A stretch of 9,230 nucleotides of DNA from an uncultured Bacteroidales bacterium. GTDB lineage: Bacteria > Bacteroidota > Bacteroidia > Bacteroidales > UBA932. This document shows positions 1 to 5,737 of this stretch, piece after piece; within the stretch, counting starts at the first letter, position 1, and every line of letters begins with the position of its first letter. Position numbers and translations under genes: made by a program. The notes beneath the pieces are model-generated. The model did not search any database and was not told where the DNA came from. It worked only from the letters and a program-made list of their open reading frames with translations. The stretch covers positions 1 through 9,230 of the forward strand of contig CAMJHW010000051.1 in the NCBI GenBank assembly GCA_946405645.1, given 5' to 3'.

Positions 1-465
1 GGCGGCATGAGAGGCTTCGGCCGCGGAGGCGACCAGCCCAACGTCGTCATCGAGAACCAGAAGCTCGAGGAGGTCTGCGAAAGCTGGCCCGAGAAGACCG
101 AGATCCGCATCAGCGACTACATGAACCGTCCTCACCAGAGATGGTCCTTCGTGGCTGTCCCTGAGGCCGGCGGATATCTCGGAGGTCCTTACTTCAAGAT
201 CGTCATCGAGGGCACCGACAGGGCTCTGACCGCCACTGCCGACTGCGAGCTCGAGAGCGCTGCCTTCACTGGCGCCGACGCCCAGCTCTGGCGTGTCGAC
301 CAGCTCATCGACGGCACCTATCGCATCATGCCCAAGGCCGTTCCCGGATGCAGCGAGCCTCTCTGCCTCGTCTCCGTGGCAGACAGCACCCCGACCCTTG
401 CGAAGTACAACTTCAACAGCGACAACTGCAAGTGGAACCTCAAGCACTTCAACGAGCTTAAGTAA
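1..465 (+). CDS. C-terminal part of a ricin-type beta-trefoil (RICIN/QxW) protein, cut by window edge
   Basis: The reading frame is open to the first base, so the ATG at position 7 is probably an internal Met and the real start lies outside the window. Counting from that Met, three evenly spaced aromatic motifs are visible: QRW (residues 44-46), QLW (93-95) and CKW (141-143). They lie about 48 residues apart, which is the (QxW)3 signature of ricin B-type beta-trefoil lectin domains. In Bacteroidales this domain often forms the C-terminal carbohydrate-binding module of secreted glycoside hydrolases. The visible part begins with a Gly/Arg/Phe-rich stretch (GGMRGFGRGG), probably a linker or loop. 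No catalytic domain is visible, so the enzyme class, if any, is unknown. The stop TAA is followed 23 bp later by a strong terminator, so this is the last gene of its unit. The trefoil call is fairly secure; the parent-protein identity is not. Confidence 0.7.
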   Translation, partial: GGMRGFGRGGDQPNVVIENQKLEEVCESWPEKTEIRISDYMNRPHQRWSFVAVPEAGGYLGGPYFKIVIEGTDRALTATADCELESAAFTGADAQLWRVDQLIDGTYRIMPKAVPGCSEPLCLVSVADSTPTLAKYNFNSDNCKWNLKHFNELK

Positions 466-488
466 CGCTTGCCTGTTCTATCGACAGA

Positions 489-524
489 AAGTCCGCGGCA
501 TGGCTGCCGCGGACTTTTTTTTTT
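489..524 (+). terminator. Rho-independent terminator
   Basis: A perfect 12-bp stem (AAGTCCGCGGCA at 489-500 pairing with TGCCGCGGACTT at 505-516) encloses a 4-nt loop TGGC and runs directly into a T tract (515-524). It lies just after the stop of the trefoil gene and before the serpin gene, so it insulates the serpin operon from upstream transcription. Confidence 0.93.
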
Positions 525-545
525 CGTTCCGATGCAGTATTTTTG
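515..545 (+). promoter_or_regulatory. Putative Bacteroidota-type promoter of the serpin-ECF-anti-sigma operon
   Basis: TATTTTTG at 538-545 matches the Bacteroidota -7 element TAnnTTTG. The expected -33 element (TTTG) would fall in the T tract of the upstream terminator; TTTT at 515-518 gives a 19-nt spacer, a weak match. The distance to the serpin ATG at 582 would leave a leader of about 30 nt. This is the only good -7 match seen in the 116-bp gap. The inference rests on one element, so confidence is moderate. Confidence 0.42.
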
Positions 546-581
546 TGAACAGCCCGTTTAGATGTCAAAACGCATTTTGAT

Positions 582-1814
582 ATGAAAAAGACATTCAGTT
601 TCATCACCGTCTGTTTGCTCGCCATCGGAACACTTTGCGCATGCAACAAGCAAACCCCGGACAACATCGAAAACGATATTCCGAAAAAGCCTTTCGAACC
701 GATAGCCCTCACTAAGGCCGAGCGGGAGATCAGCGACGCCTCCAACCAGTTCGGATTCGACGTCTATCACAAGATATACAAAGGGGACAATATGCTTATC
801 TCGCCCCTGAGCCTGTCCCTTGCCCTTTCAATGGCAACAAACGGTGCCGAGGGCAAGACTGCGGAAGAAATGCTTTCGACACTGGGTTTCGCGGGACAGG
901 ACAAGGATGCCTTGAATTCTTATTACCTAAAAATGATCTCCGCCTTGCTCGATGCCGACCCGGAGACCACCTTCGAAGTGGCCAACTCCATCTGGGCGAA
1001 CGAGAGTATCGGTATCAAGCAGTCCTTCACCGATGTCACAAAAGAGTACTATTCATCGGAAGTGTATCCAGCCGATTTCAAGACACAGGCTACGGTCGAC
1101 AAGATCAACCAATGGTGCTCGGACAAGACCCATGGCAAGATTCCTACCATATTGGACGAGCCTGACCCCAATTTGGTGATGGCGCTCATCAACGCTTTGT
1201 ATTTCAAGGGAACCTGGGCTTTCGACTTCGATGACAAGGTCAAGAAGGAGGATTTCACCACATTGTCCGGAAGCAAGTCCAAGGTCGAAATGATGACGGC
1301 GAAGCTCTCTTCTTACGCAGAATACGACGGATTCAGCATGGTAAGCCTGCCCTATGGTAACGGTTCGTTCTGCATGGACGTCATCCTCCCTCCCAAGGAC
1401 GAGGATTTCGGAGAAGCGATCAAGCGTCTCGACGCATCTACTTTCCAGAGTCTGCTGCGAACCCTTTCGGAGGCCGACGTAAACCTCAAGTTTCCCAAAT
1501 TCACATTTGATTATCAAGCTCAGCTGAACGATGCCTTGATCGATCTCGGAATGCCGCTGGCATTTACACCCTACGCAGATTTCTCCGCCATGGCGGCAAA
1601 GCCCTTGATGATATCCATGGTCAAGCAGAAGACCTTCATAGATGTAAACGAAAAGGGAACCGAAGCCGCCGCCGTCACATTCATAGGATTCCTGACAACG
1701 GCATACAGGCCGGAGCCACGGACGGTGGATTTCTTTGCAAACCGTCCGTTCCTGTTCACGATCCGCGAAACCAGCACCGGAGCTGTTATTTTCATGGGAC
1801 AGAAAGTCAGTTGA
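582..1814 (+). CDS. Serpin family protease inhibitor, lipoprotein
   Basis: This is a 410-residue serpin, of usual family length plus a signal peptide. Residues 1-20 form a lipoprotein signal (KK, hydrophobic core, lipobox LCA-C with Cys21), so the mature protein should be lipid-anchored in the envelope. Serpin signatures seen: SPLSLSLALSMATNGAEGKT (residues 74-93), NALYFKGTW (204-212), PKF (305-307), the reactive-centre-loop hinge EKGTEAAAVT (357-366) and the C-terminal block NRPFLFTIRE...GAVIFMG (387-406). The small-residue hinge (Thr at P14, Ala at P12-P10) is that of inhibitory serpins, which trap target proteases by inserting the cleaved loop. Counting as in alpha-1-antitrypsin puts P1 near Thr373, but the distal loop is about four residues longer, so Tyr375 or Arg376 are also candidates. 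The Bacteroidota serpin miropin of Tannerella forsythia is a known relative. The gene is first in an operon: its TGA overlaps the ATG of the ECF sigma gene by one base. Confidence 0.95.
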   Translation: MKKTFSFITVCLLAIGTLCACNKQTPDNIENDIPKKPFEPIALTKAEREISDASNQFGFDVYHKIYKGDNMLISPLSLSLALSMATNGAEGKTAEEMLSTLGFAGQDKDALNSYYLKMISALLDADPETTFEVANSIWANESIGIKQSFTDVTKEYYSSEVYPADFKTQATVDKINQWCSDKTHGKIPTILDEPDPNLVMALINALYFKGTWAFDFDDKVKKEDFTTLSGSKSKVEMMTAKLSSYAEYDGFSMVSLPYGNGSFCMDVILPPKDEDFGEAIKRLDASTFQSLLRTLSEADVNLKFPKFTFDYQAQLNDALIDLGMPLAFTPYADFSAMAAKPLMISMVKQKTFIDVNEKGTEAAAVTFIGFLTTAYRPEPRTVDFFANRPFLFTIRETSTGAVIFMGQKVS

Positions 1815-2359
1815 TGTACGACGAAAGGCAGCTTTCCGAGCGATGCGCCAGAGGAGAGAAGCCGGCCTGCAGGGAGTTGTATGACAGCTGTGCAGGACGG
1901 CTCCTAGCTCTAAGTGCGCGCTACACTGGATCGCAGGATGCCGCCGAAGACGTACTCCAGGAGTCCTTCATCAAGATTTTCTCATCCATCGCGTCATTCC
2001 GATACCGCGGAGAGGGATCTCTGTACGCCTGGATACGTAGGGTTGTAATCAACCAATCCCTGGACTGGCTTAGAAAGGAAAAAAGGAACGGGACGGTACC
2101 GATAGACGAACTTCGCACCTCCGCTGAAATCGACGAAACGGAAGTAGGCCTGGTTCCGGACGACGTCCTGGCAAGGATGGTAGAGGAGCTGCCGGACGGT
2201 TACAGGACGGTATTCAACCTTTTCGCCATCGACGGATACTCCCATCGGGAAATAGGCAGGATGCTTGGAATCAAGGAAAAGACATCCTCCTCACAGTACT
2301 TCAGGGCAAGGACCCTGCTGGCAGGAAAAATCAAGGAATATATAAGGAACAATGGATAA
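1814..2359 (+). CDS. ECF-type RNA polymerase sigma-70 factor
   Basis: This 181-residue protein has the two-domain ECF layout: sigma region 2 at about residues 15-90 (including AEDVLQESFIKIF at 44-56 and the hydrophobic YAWIRRVVINQSLDWLRK segment at 71-88) and region 4 at about 116-175, with a helix-turn-helix around GYSHREIGRMLGIKEKT (141-157). There is no sigma-3 domain. It should direct RNA polymerase to a small regulon, often including its own operon. The start at 1814 is chosen because this ATG overlaps the serpin stop (TGATG), a typical translational-coupling junction; a TTG one codon earlier is possible but less likely. The gene overlaps the next one by 8 bp. Such pairs of a sigma factor with a membrane anti-sigma/barrel protein fit the sigma (Das) and anti-sigma (Dma) pairs described in Bacteroides thetaiotaomicron. 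The cognate promoter sequence cannot be told from this window. Confidence 0.95.
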   Translation: MYDERQLSERCARGEKPACRELYDSCAGRLLALSARYTGSQDAAEDVLQESFIKIFSSIASFRYRGEGSLYAWIRRVVINQSLDWLRKEKRNGTVPIDELRTSAEIDETEVGLVPDDVLARMVEELPDGYRTVFNLFAIDGYSHREIGRMLGIKEKTSSSQYFRARTLLAGKIKEYIRNNG

Positions 2360-3695
2360 CGATAAACATAACGACTGGACCGGAGCGGTCCGCGACCGGC
2401 TCGAAGGCCGGGAGCTGGCGCCGTCCGATGCGCTCTGGGAGCGGATCGGCGCGGCAGTGCCGCAGGCTGGCGCGCCGCGCAAGGTGCGGCGGCTGGCCTG
2501 GGGCGGCGCCTTCGGCGTCGCGGCCGCAGCCGCCCTGGCCGCCGTCCTCTTCCTTCGCCCCGCAGGGACAAAGGAGGACGGCCGCATCGAGGTCGTCCCG
2601 ACCGACGCGGCGCCCCTGGCCGAGCAGCGCGCATTAACGGACACGGAGTCTCCGGTGACGGCGGCCGAGGAGACACCCGTGGCTCCCGTTACAAAGGCAA
2701 AGGCCTCCTTGGCTCAGTATCCTGCCACCGCAGGTACAAAGTCGCAGGTTGCGACGGTCGAGGTGGCCAACGCGGCAATGGAGGAGACGCCCGTGGCTAT
2801 GGCAGAGGCACCCGTGGCTATCGCGGAGACGCCCGTCTTGACTGAAACAGCTGCAGTCACCGATGCTCGGCAAACTGCGGAAGTGTCCGGAAAAGCAGCT
2901 GCGGCAACAGTACAAACGGAAGATACGATGAGTCTGGAGGACTTCCTGGCTCAGGAAGAGAAAGAAAGGCGGCCGCGCCGTCTAACCGCATCCATCTATG
3001 CCGCCGGCCGGCCCTCTGCCGGCATCATCATGAACAATGATTTCTTCGCGGACATGGTCAGTATAGGTAATAAGAACAGTACCGATCCCGGAAATGTCAT
3101 GCAACATGATCCGGGGCAAAGTGGCTTGATCAGTGCCGATGCGACTTCCTCCATCCCTCCTTATGGTTATTATACCGACCCTGAGAACACCAATCTGAAC
3201 AACTACCTAAGCTACGCCGATGATCCCTATAACCTCAGTGGAGAGAGACTCAACCATTCCAAACCTATCAGCGTAGGGATAGCCGTCACATACCCCCTCC
3301 GCAATCACCTTTTCCTGGAAAGCGGGATGTATTACTCCTACCTTCATTCATCGTCATACAGGACTGACCAGACGCTCCACTCCATAGGCATACCGATCAA
3401 AGTCGGATACCGTTTCGGCCCTGCACGCCGAACCTCGCTGGCCCTCAGCGCCGGCGCAAAAGCCGAAAAATGCCTTCTGGCATTGAGAGGAGGAGAGAAG
3501 TTCAAGGAGCCCGGCATCCAATTGGCAGCCGTAGGAAGCGCTGCCATCCAATACGACTTCTCACCCCGGCTGGGGCTTTTCATCGCCCCGGAGGTTTCCT
3601 ATTGGTTCACTGGGACCAAGCTTCCCACATACAACACCGAGCACCCCTTCAACCTCTCGCTGAAGGCGGGAATAGCCCTGTCGCTGGGAGACTAA
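2352..3695 (+). CDS. Dual-membrane-spanning anti-sigma-like protein with C-terminal outer-membrane beta-barrel (Dma-like)
   Basis: This 447-residue protein has four visible parts. Residues 1-48 are a charged cytosolic tail with the pattern W9...RL...APSDALWERI (23-32) common at the head of Bacteroidota barrel proteins that follow ECF genes. Residues 49-69 form one Ala-rich transmembrane helix preceded by basic residues (RKVRR), which favours a cytosolic N terminus. Residues 70-205 are a low-complexity Ala/Val/Glu/Thr/Pro linker long enough to cross the periplasm, with 7-residue repeats at 145-165. Residues 210-447 alternate hydrophobic and polar residues as in PorT-like outer-membrane barrels and end in a strand (LSLKAGIALSLGD). 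The likely role is to hold the adjacent sigma factor at the inner membrane and release it upon outer-membrane signals, as reported for Dma proteins. The start overlaps the sigma gene by 8 bp. The 5' part of the gene is far richer in GC than the 3' part. Anti-sigma function is inferred from layout and position, not from a recognised domain sequence. Confidence 0.8.
   Translation: MDNDKHNDWTGAVRDRLEGRELAPSDALWERIGAAVPQAGAPRKVRRLAWGGAFGVAAAAALAAVLFLRPAGTKEDGRIEVVPTDAAPLAEQRALTDTESPVTAAEETPVAPVTKAKASLAQYPATAGTKSQVATVEVANAAMEETPVAMAEAPVAIAETPVLTETAAVTDARQTAEVSGKAAAATVQTEDTMSLEDFLAQEEKERRPRRLTASIYAAGRPSAGIIMNNDFFADMVSIGNKNSTDPGNVMQHDPGQSGLISADATSSIPPYGYYTDPENTNLNNYLSYADDPYNLSGERLNHSKPISVGIAVTYPLRNHLFLESGMYYSYLHSSSYRTDQTLHSIGIPIKVGYRFGPARRTSLALSAGAKAEKCLLALRGGEKFKEPGIQLAAVGSAAIQYDFSPRLGLFIAPEVSYWFTGTKLPTYNTEHPFNLSLKAGIALSLGD
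2784..2846 (+). repeat. 21-bp tandem repeat (three copies) encoding the periplasmic linker
   Basis: Three consecutive 21-bp units at 2784-2804, 2805-2825 and 2826-2846 encode ETPVAMA, EAPVAIA and ETPVLTE. The first two differ at only a few bases; the third diverges in its second half. A further single unit-like piece (ETPVAPV) is encoded near 2670-2690. The repeats lie in the linker between the inner-membrane helix and the barrel, so copy-number change would alter linker length in steps of seven residues without breaking the frame. Confidence 0.7.
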
Positions 3696-5005
3696 ATCAG
3701 AAGAGGCTCCAGCACATACTGGAGAGTGCTGCGGCTGCTCTGCTTGACGATGATGTTCTTCCTCCTGAGGAAAGACTCCTCCGTCGGAGTAGGTCCGTCG
3801 GCACGGTAATGCCGGACGGTGAAGAGCTGCAGCCCTACATTGTACTTGACGCTGAAACGTCCGGACAGACGTGAAAGCAATCCTTTGAGCTTCGCTTCGT
3901 CATAATCGAAACAAATCGACAGCATAAGCGCCGACGTCTGCATCATGTTGGCGTGGATGTGCAGTTCGTCGCATGTAGCGAAGATAATCCTGAGATTATG
4001 CTCGTTCATGAACGAGTAGTCGCGGGGCGAGATCGACACGAGGGTCTGGCGGTCCTTGACGATATACGACGGTACGGGAGCCTCTCTCGAAGACGAACGG
4101 GCGTCTTCGCTGCCGTCTATGACGGTAGGATCGGAAGAAGGATCGAGGAAAGACTGGACCTTGAGCCGTATGTTCTTGTTCTGCAACGGCTTGATGGTCT
4201 TGGGATGAATGATGGTCGCTCCGTAGAAAGCCAGCTCGATCGCTTCCGAGTACGAGATGCGCGGTATTTTCACCGTGTCGGAGAAACGCTTGGGATCGGC
4301 GTTGAGAAGACCGCTGACATCCTTCCAGATGGTCACCTCTTCAGCATCGAGACAGTTCGCGAAGATGGCTGCAGTGTAGTCGGAGCCCTCCCTTCCGAGA
4401 GTGGTGGAGTCCAGCCCGTCGGCAGTGCCTCCGATAAAGCCTTGGACGACGAATACGTGGCCGGGGATATACAACCCATTCAGCGGCTTGATGCGACGGG
4501 CGGTCTCGTCCCAATCCACTCCGGCGGCACGGAAAACACGGTCGGTCACTACATACTTCCTGGCGTCCAACCAAGTCGAAGGTATGCCGCGGCTGTCAAG
4601 ATATGCGCTTACGATCGTGGTGGAGATGAGCTCTCCATAGCAGACGGTCCGGTCATACTGGCGGTCATAATCAGGCTCGTGCTCTTCGAGATGTGCACGG
4701 AGCTCTCCCACGAGTGTATCCACCCGTTCATAAACGGGATGGGAAGCGTCCGGAAAGAGCTCGGACATAATGCCAAGATGATAGTCCAGGAGGGGCTGGA
4801 GGGTCCCGGCGACGGGAGCCCATCCGCTGTGGCGATACTCCGCAAGTATCTTCTCCAAAAGGTTGGTGGTCTTGCCCATCGCGGAGACAACGAGCATGAT
4901 GTTCTCATCCACCCTGTCTGAAACGATATCCGCGAGATTGCGGACAGCGGCCGCATCCTTGACGGATGCGCCGCCGAACTTGAAGACCTTGTCGATTCCG
5001 GGCAT
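3692..5005 (-). CDS. lysC: Aspartate kinase (aspartokinase), monofunctional
   Basis: This 437-residue cytosolic enzyme phosphorylates L-aspartate with ATP, the first step toward lysine/diaminopimelate, threonine and methionine. The amino-acid kinase domain spans about residues 5-290: the substrate/ATP loop KFGGASV (9-15, family consensus KFGGTSV), VVSAMGKTTNLL (39-50), the GFIGG turn (189-193), the signature TTLGREGSDYTAA (201-213) and WKDVSGLLNADPK (227-239). The C-terminal part (about 315-437) fits a pair of ACT domains (VSIS..., HIHANMM...), the usual site of feedback inhibition by end products. There is no homoserine dehydrogenase extension. The name lysC is used as the generic label for monofunctional aspartokinases; which end product controls this one cannot be read here. 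The gene is divergent from the CDP-alcohol transferase gene with a 60-bp gap, and convergent with the barrel gene with overlapping stop codons (TAG at 3692-3694 on the - strand). Confidence 0.96.
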   Translation of the reverse strand: MPGIDKVFKFGGASVKDAAAVRNLADIVSDRVDENIMLVVSAMGKTTNLLEKILAEYRHSGWAPVAGTLQPLLDYHLGIMSELFPDASHPVYERVDTLVGELRAHLEEHEPDYDRQYDRTVCYGELISTTIVSAYLDSRGIPSTWLDARKYVVTDRVFRAAGVDWDETARRIKPLNGLYIPGHVFVVQGFIGGTADGLDSTTLGREGSDYTAAIFANCLDAEEVTIWKDVSGLLNADPKRFSDTVKIPRISYSEAIELAFYGATIIHPKTIKPLQNKNIRLKVQSFLDPSSDPTVIDGSEDARSSSREAPVPSYIVKDRQTLVSISPRDYSFMNEHNLRIIFATCDELHIHANMMQTSALMLSICFDYDEAKLKGLLSRLSGRFSVKYNVGLQLFTVRHYRADGPTPTEESFLRRKNIIVKQSSRSTLQYVLEPLLI

Positions 5006-5031
5006 TTGTCAGCTTTAAAAATATAATGGTG

Positions 5032-5039
5032 CAAAAGTA
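5032..5039 (-). promoter_or_regulatory. Putative -7 element of the aspartokinase promoter
   Basis: On the - strand these bases read TACTTTTG, a full match to the Bacteroidota -7 element TAnnTTTG. Transcription would start about 7 nt downstream, giving a short leader before the ATG at 5005. No clear -33 TTTG is seen at the expected distance (near 5059-5065), so this is a half-supported promoter. The leader is too short to hold a lysine riboswitch. Confidence 0.45.
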
Positions 5040-5051
5040 AAAATTTTTATC

Positions 5052-5059
5052 CATATTTG
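5052..5059 (+). promoter_or_regulatory. Possible -7 element for the CDP-alcohol transferase operon
   Basis: CATATTTG at 5052-5059 matches TAnnTTTG except at the first base and lies only 6 bp before the ATG at 5066. Transcripts from it would be nearly leaderless. The bases upstream are very AT-rich (5034-5053), unlike the surroundings, which is consistent with a promoter region shared by the two divergent genes. No -33 element is recognisable. Confidence 0.28.
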
Positions 5060-5065
5060 TAGAAC

Positions 5066-5737
5066 ATGGAAAAGAAACAGGCTACCCGTATTCAATCTTC
5101 GGTTCTCAATTCCCTTGAGCACAAGGCCTTGATTTGGCTTGCTGCACGTCAACCCAAATGGGTGACTTCCGACATGCTCACCGCCGTAGGTACCATCGGT
5201 GCATTCCTCATCGGACTTGGATACGCCCTCACTTCCATCGACATCAATTTCCTCTGGCTCTCCACCTTAGGACTTCTCGTCAACTGGTACGGGGATTCCC
5301 TTGACGGCAACCTTGCCAGATACCGTCGCAAGCAGCGCCCCATCTACGGTTATTACCTCGACCACACCATGGACGTGATCAACGAGGCCATGATGTTTTT
5401 CGGAGCCGGAATGGCGCCGTTCTTCGACATGAGGCTCACGGTCGCGGCGTTCGTCCTCTACCTCGTGCTCACGCTCAATGTCAGCATGAACGCGCACCTC
5501 AGGAGCGAATTCAAGCTCACCTACCTCAAGCTCGGGCCCACCGAGTTCAGGCTTATCATCGCATTGGCCAATACCATCCTGCTCTGCTTCGGCGAGAAGG
5601 TATTCCACTCCATCATCCCCAACTGCTTCATCGGATTCGTAGTTCTGATGCTCGGCATCATATACGTCATTACCGTTATTTCCGACATCAAGTATTATTC
5701 GGCTATCGATCCCCTGCCGAAGGATGACAATGAATAA
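5066..5737 (+). CDS. CDP-alcohol phosphatidyltransferase family membrane protein
   Basis: This 223-residue integral membrane enzyme belongs to the family that transfers a phosphatidyl or related phospho-alcohol group from a CDP-linked donor to an alcohol with release of CMP. The family motif is intact: D77-S-L-D80-G81-N-L-A84-R85, then G95 and YYLD99-HTMD103, giving the D..DG..AR...G...D...D metal- and CDP-binding set; nine residues separate R85 from G95. Hydrophobic segments at about 40-56, 60-75, 105-120, 124-141, 161-175 and 185-206 fit the six-helix fold. The N-terminal region (SLEHKALIWLAARQP before the first helix) and the WYGDSLDGNLAR form resemble a widespread subfamily of unknown alcohol acceptor rather than PgsA or PssA. 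The gene is first in an operon: it overlaps the acyltransferase gene by up to 14 bp. The function is likely in phospholipid or polar-headgroup synthesis; the acceptor cannot be named. Confidence 0.9.
   Translation: MEKKQATRIQSSVLNSLEHKALIWLAARQPKWVTSDMLTAVGTIGAFLIGLGYALTSIDINFLWLSTLGLLVNWYGDSLDGNLARYRRKQRPIYGYYLDHTMDVINEAMMFFGAGMAPFFDMRLTVAAFVLYLVLTLNVSMNAHLRSEFKLTYLKLGPTEFRLIIALANTILLCFGEKVFHSIIPNCFIGFVVLMLGIIYVITVISDIKYYSAIDPLPKDDNE

Noticed and set aside
1811..1813. TTG start for the ECF sigma gene
   Set aside because: The following codon is ATG at 1814 in a TGATG coupling overlap with the serpin stop, a much better start.
2200..2676. Arg/Pro-rich open frame on the - strand
   Set aside because: Its composition is what the complement of the very GC-rich 5' part of the barrel gene gives; it has no motif.
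3707..3724. CTCCAG/CTGGAG hairpin near the 3' end of the aspartokinase gene as a terminator
   Set aside because: The stem is only 6 bp, lies in coding sequence and has no T tract on either strand.
3953..4921. A 322-codon open frame on the + strand inside the aspartokinase gene
   Set aside because: It is antisense to a fully supported aspartokinase; the translation shows no domain motif or signal and is explained by GC-rich codon bias.
5006..5065. Lysine riboswitch or attenuator before aspartokinase
   Set aside because: The gap to the divergent gene is only 60 bp, much too short for a lysine riboswitch, and no leader hairpin or Lys-rich leader peptide is visible.
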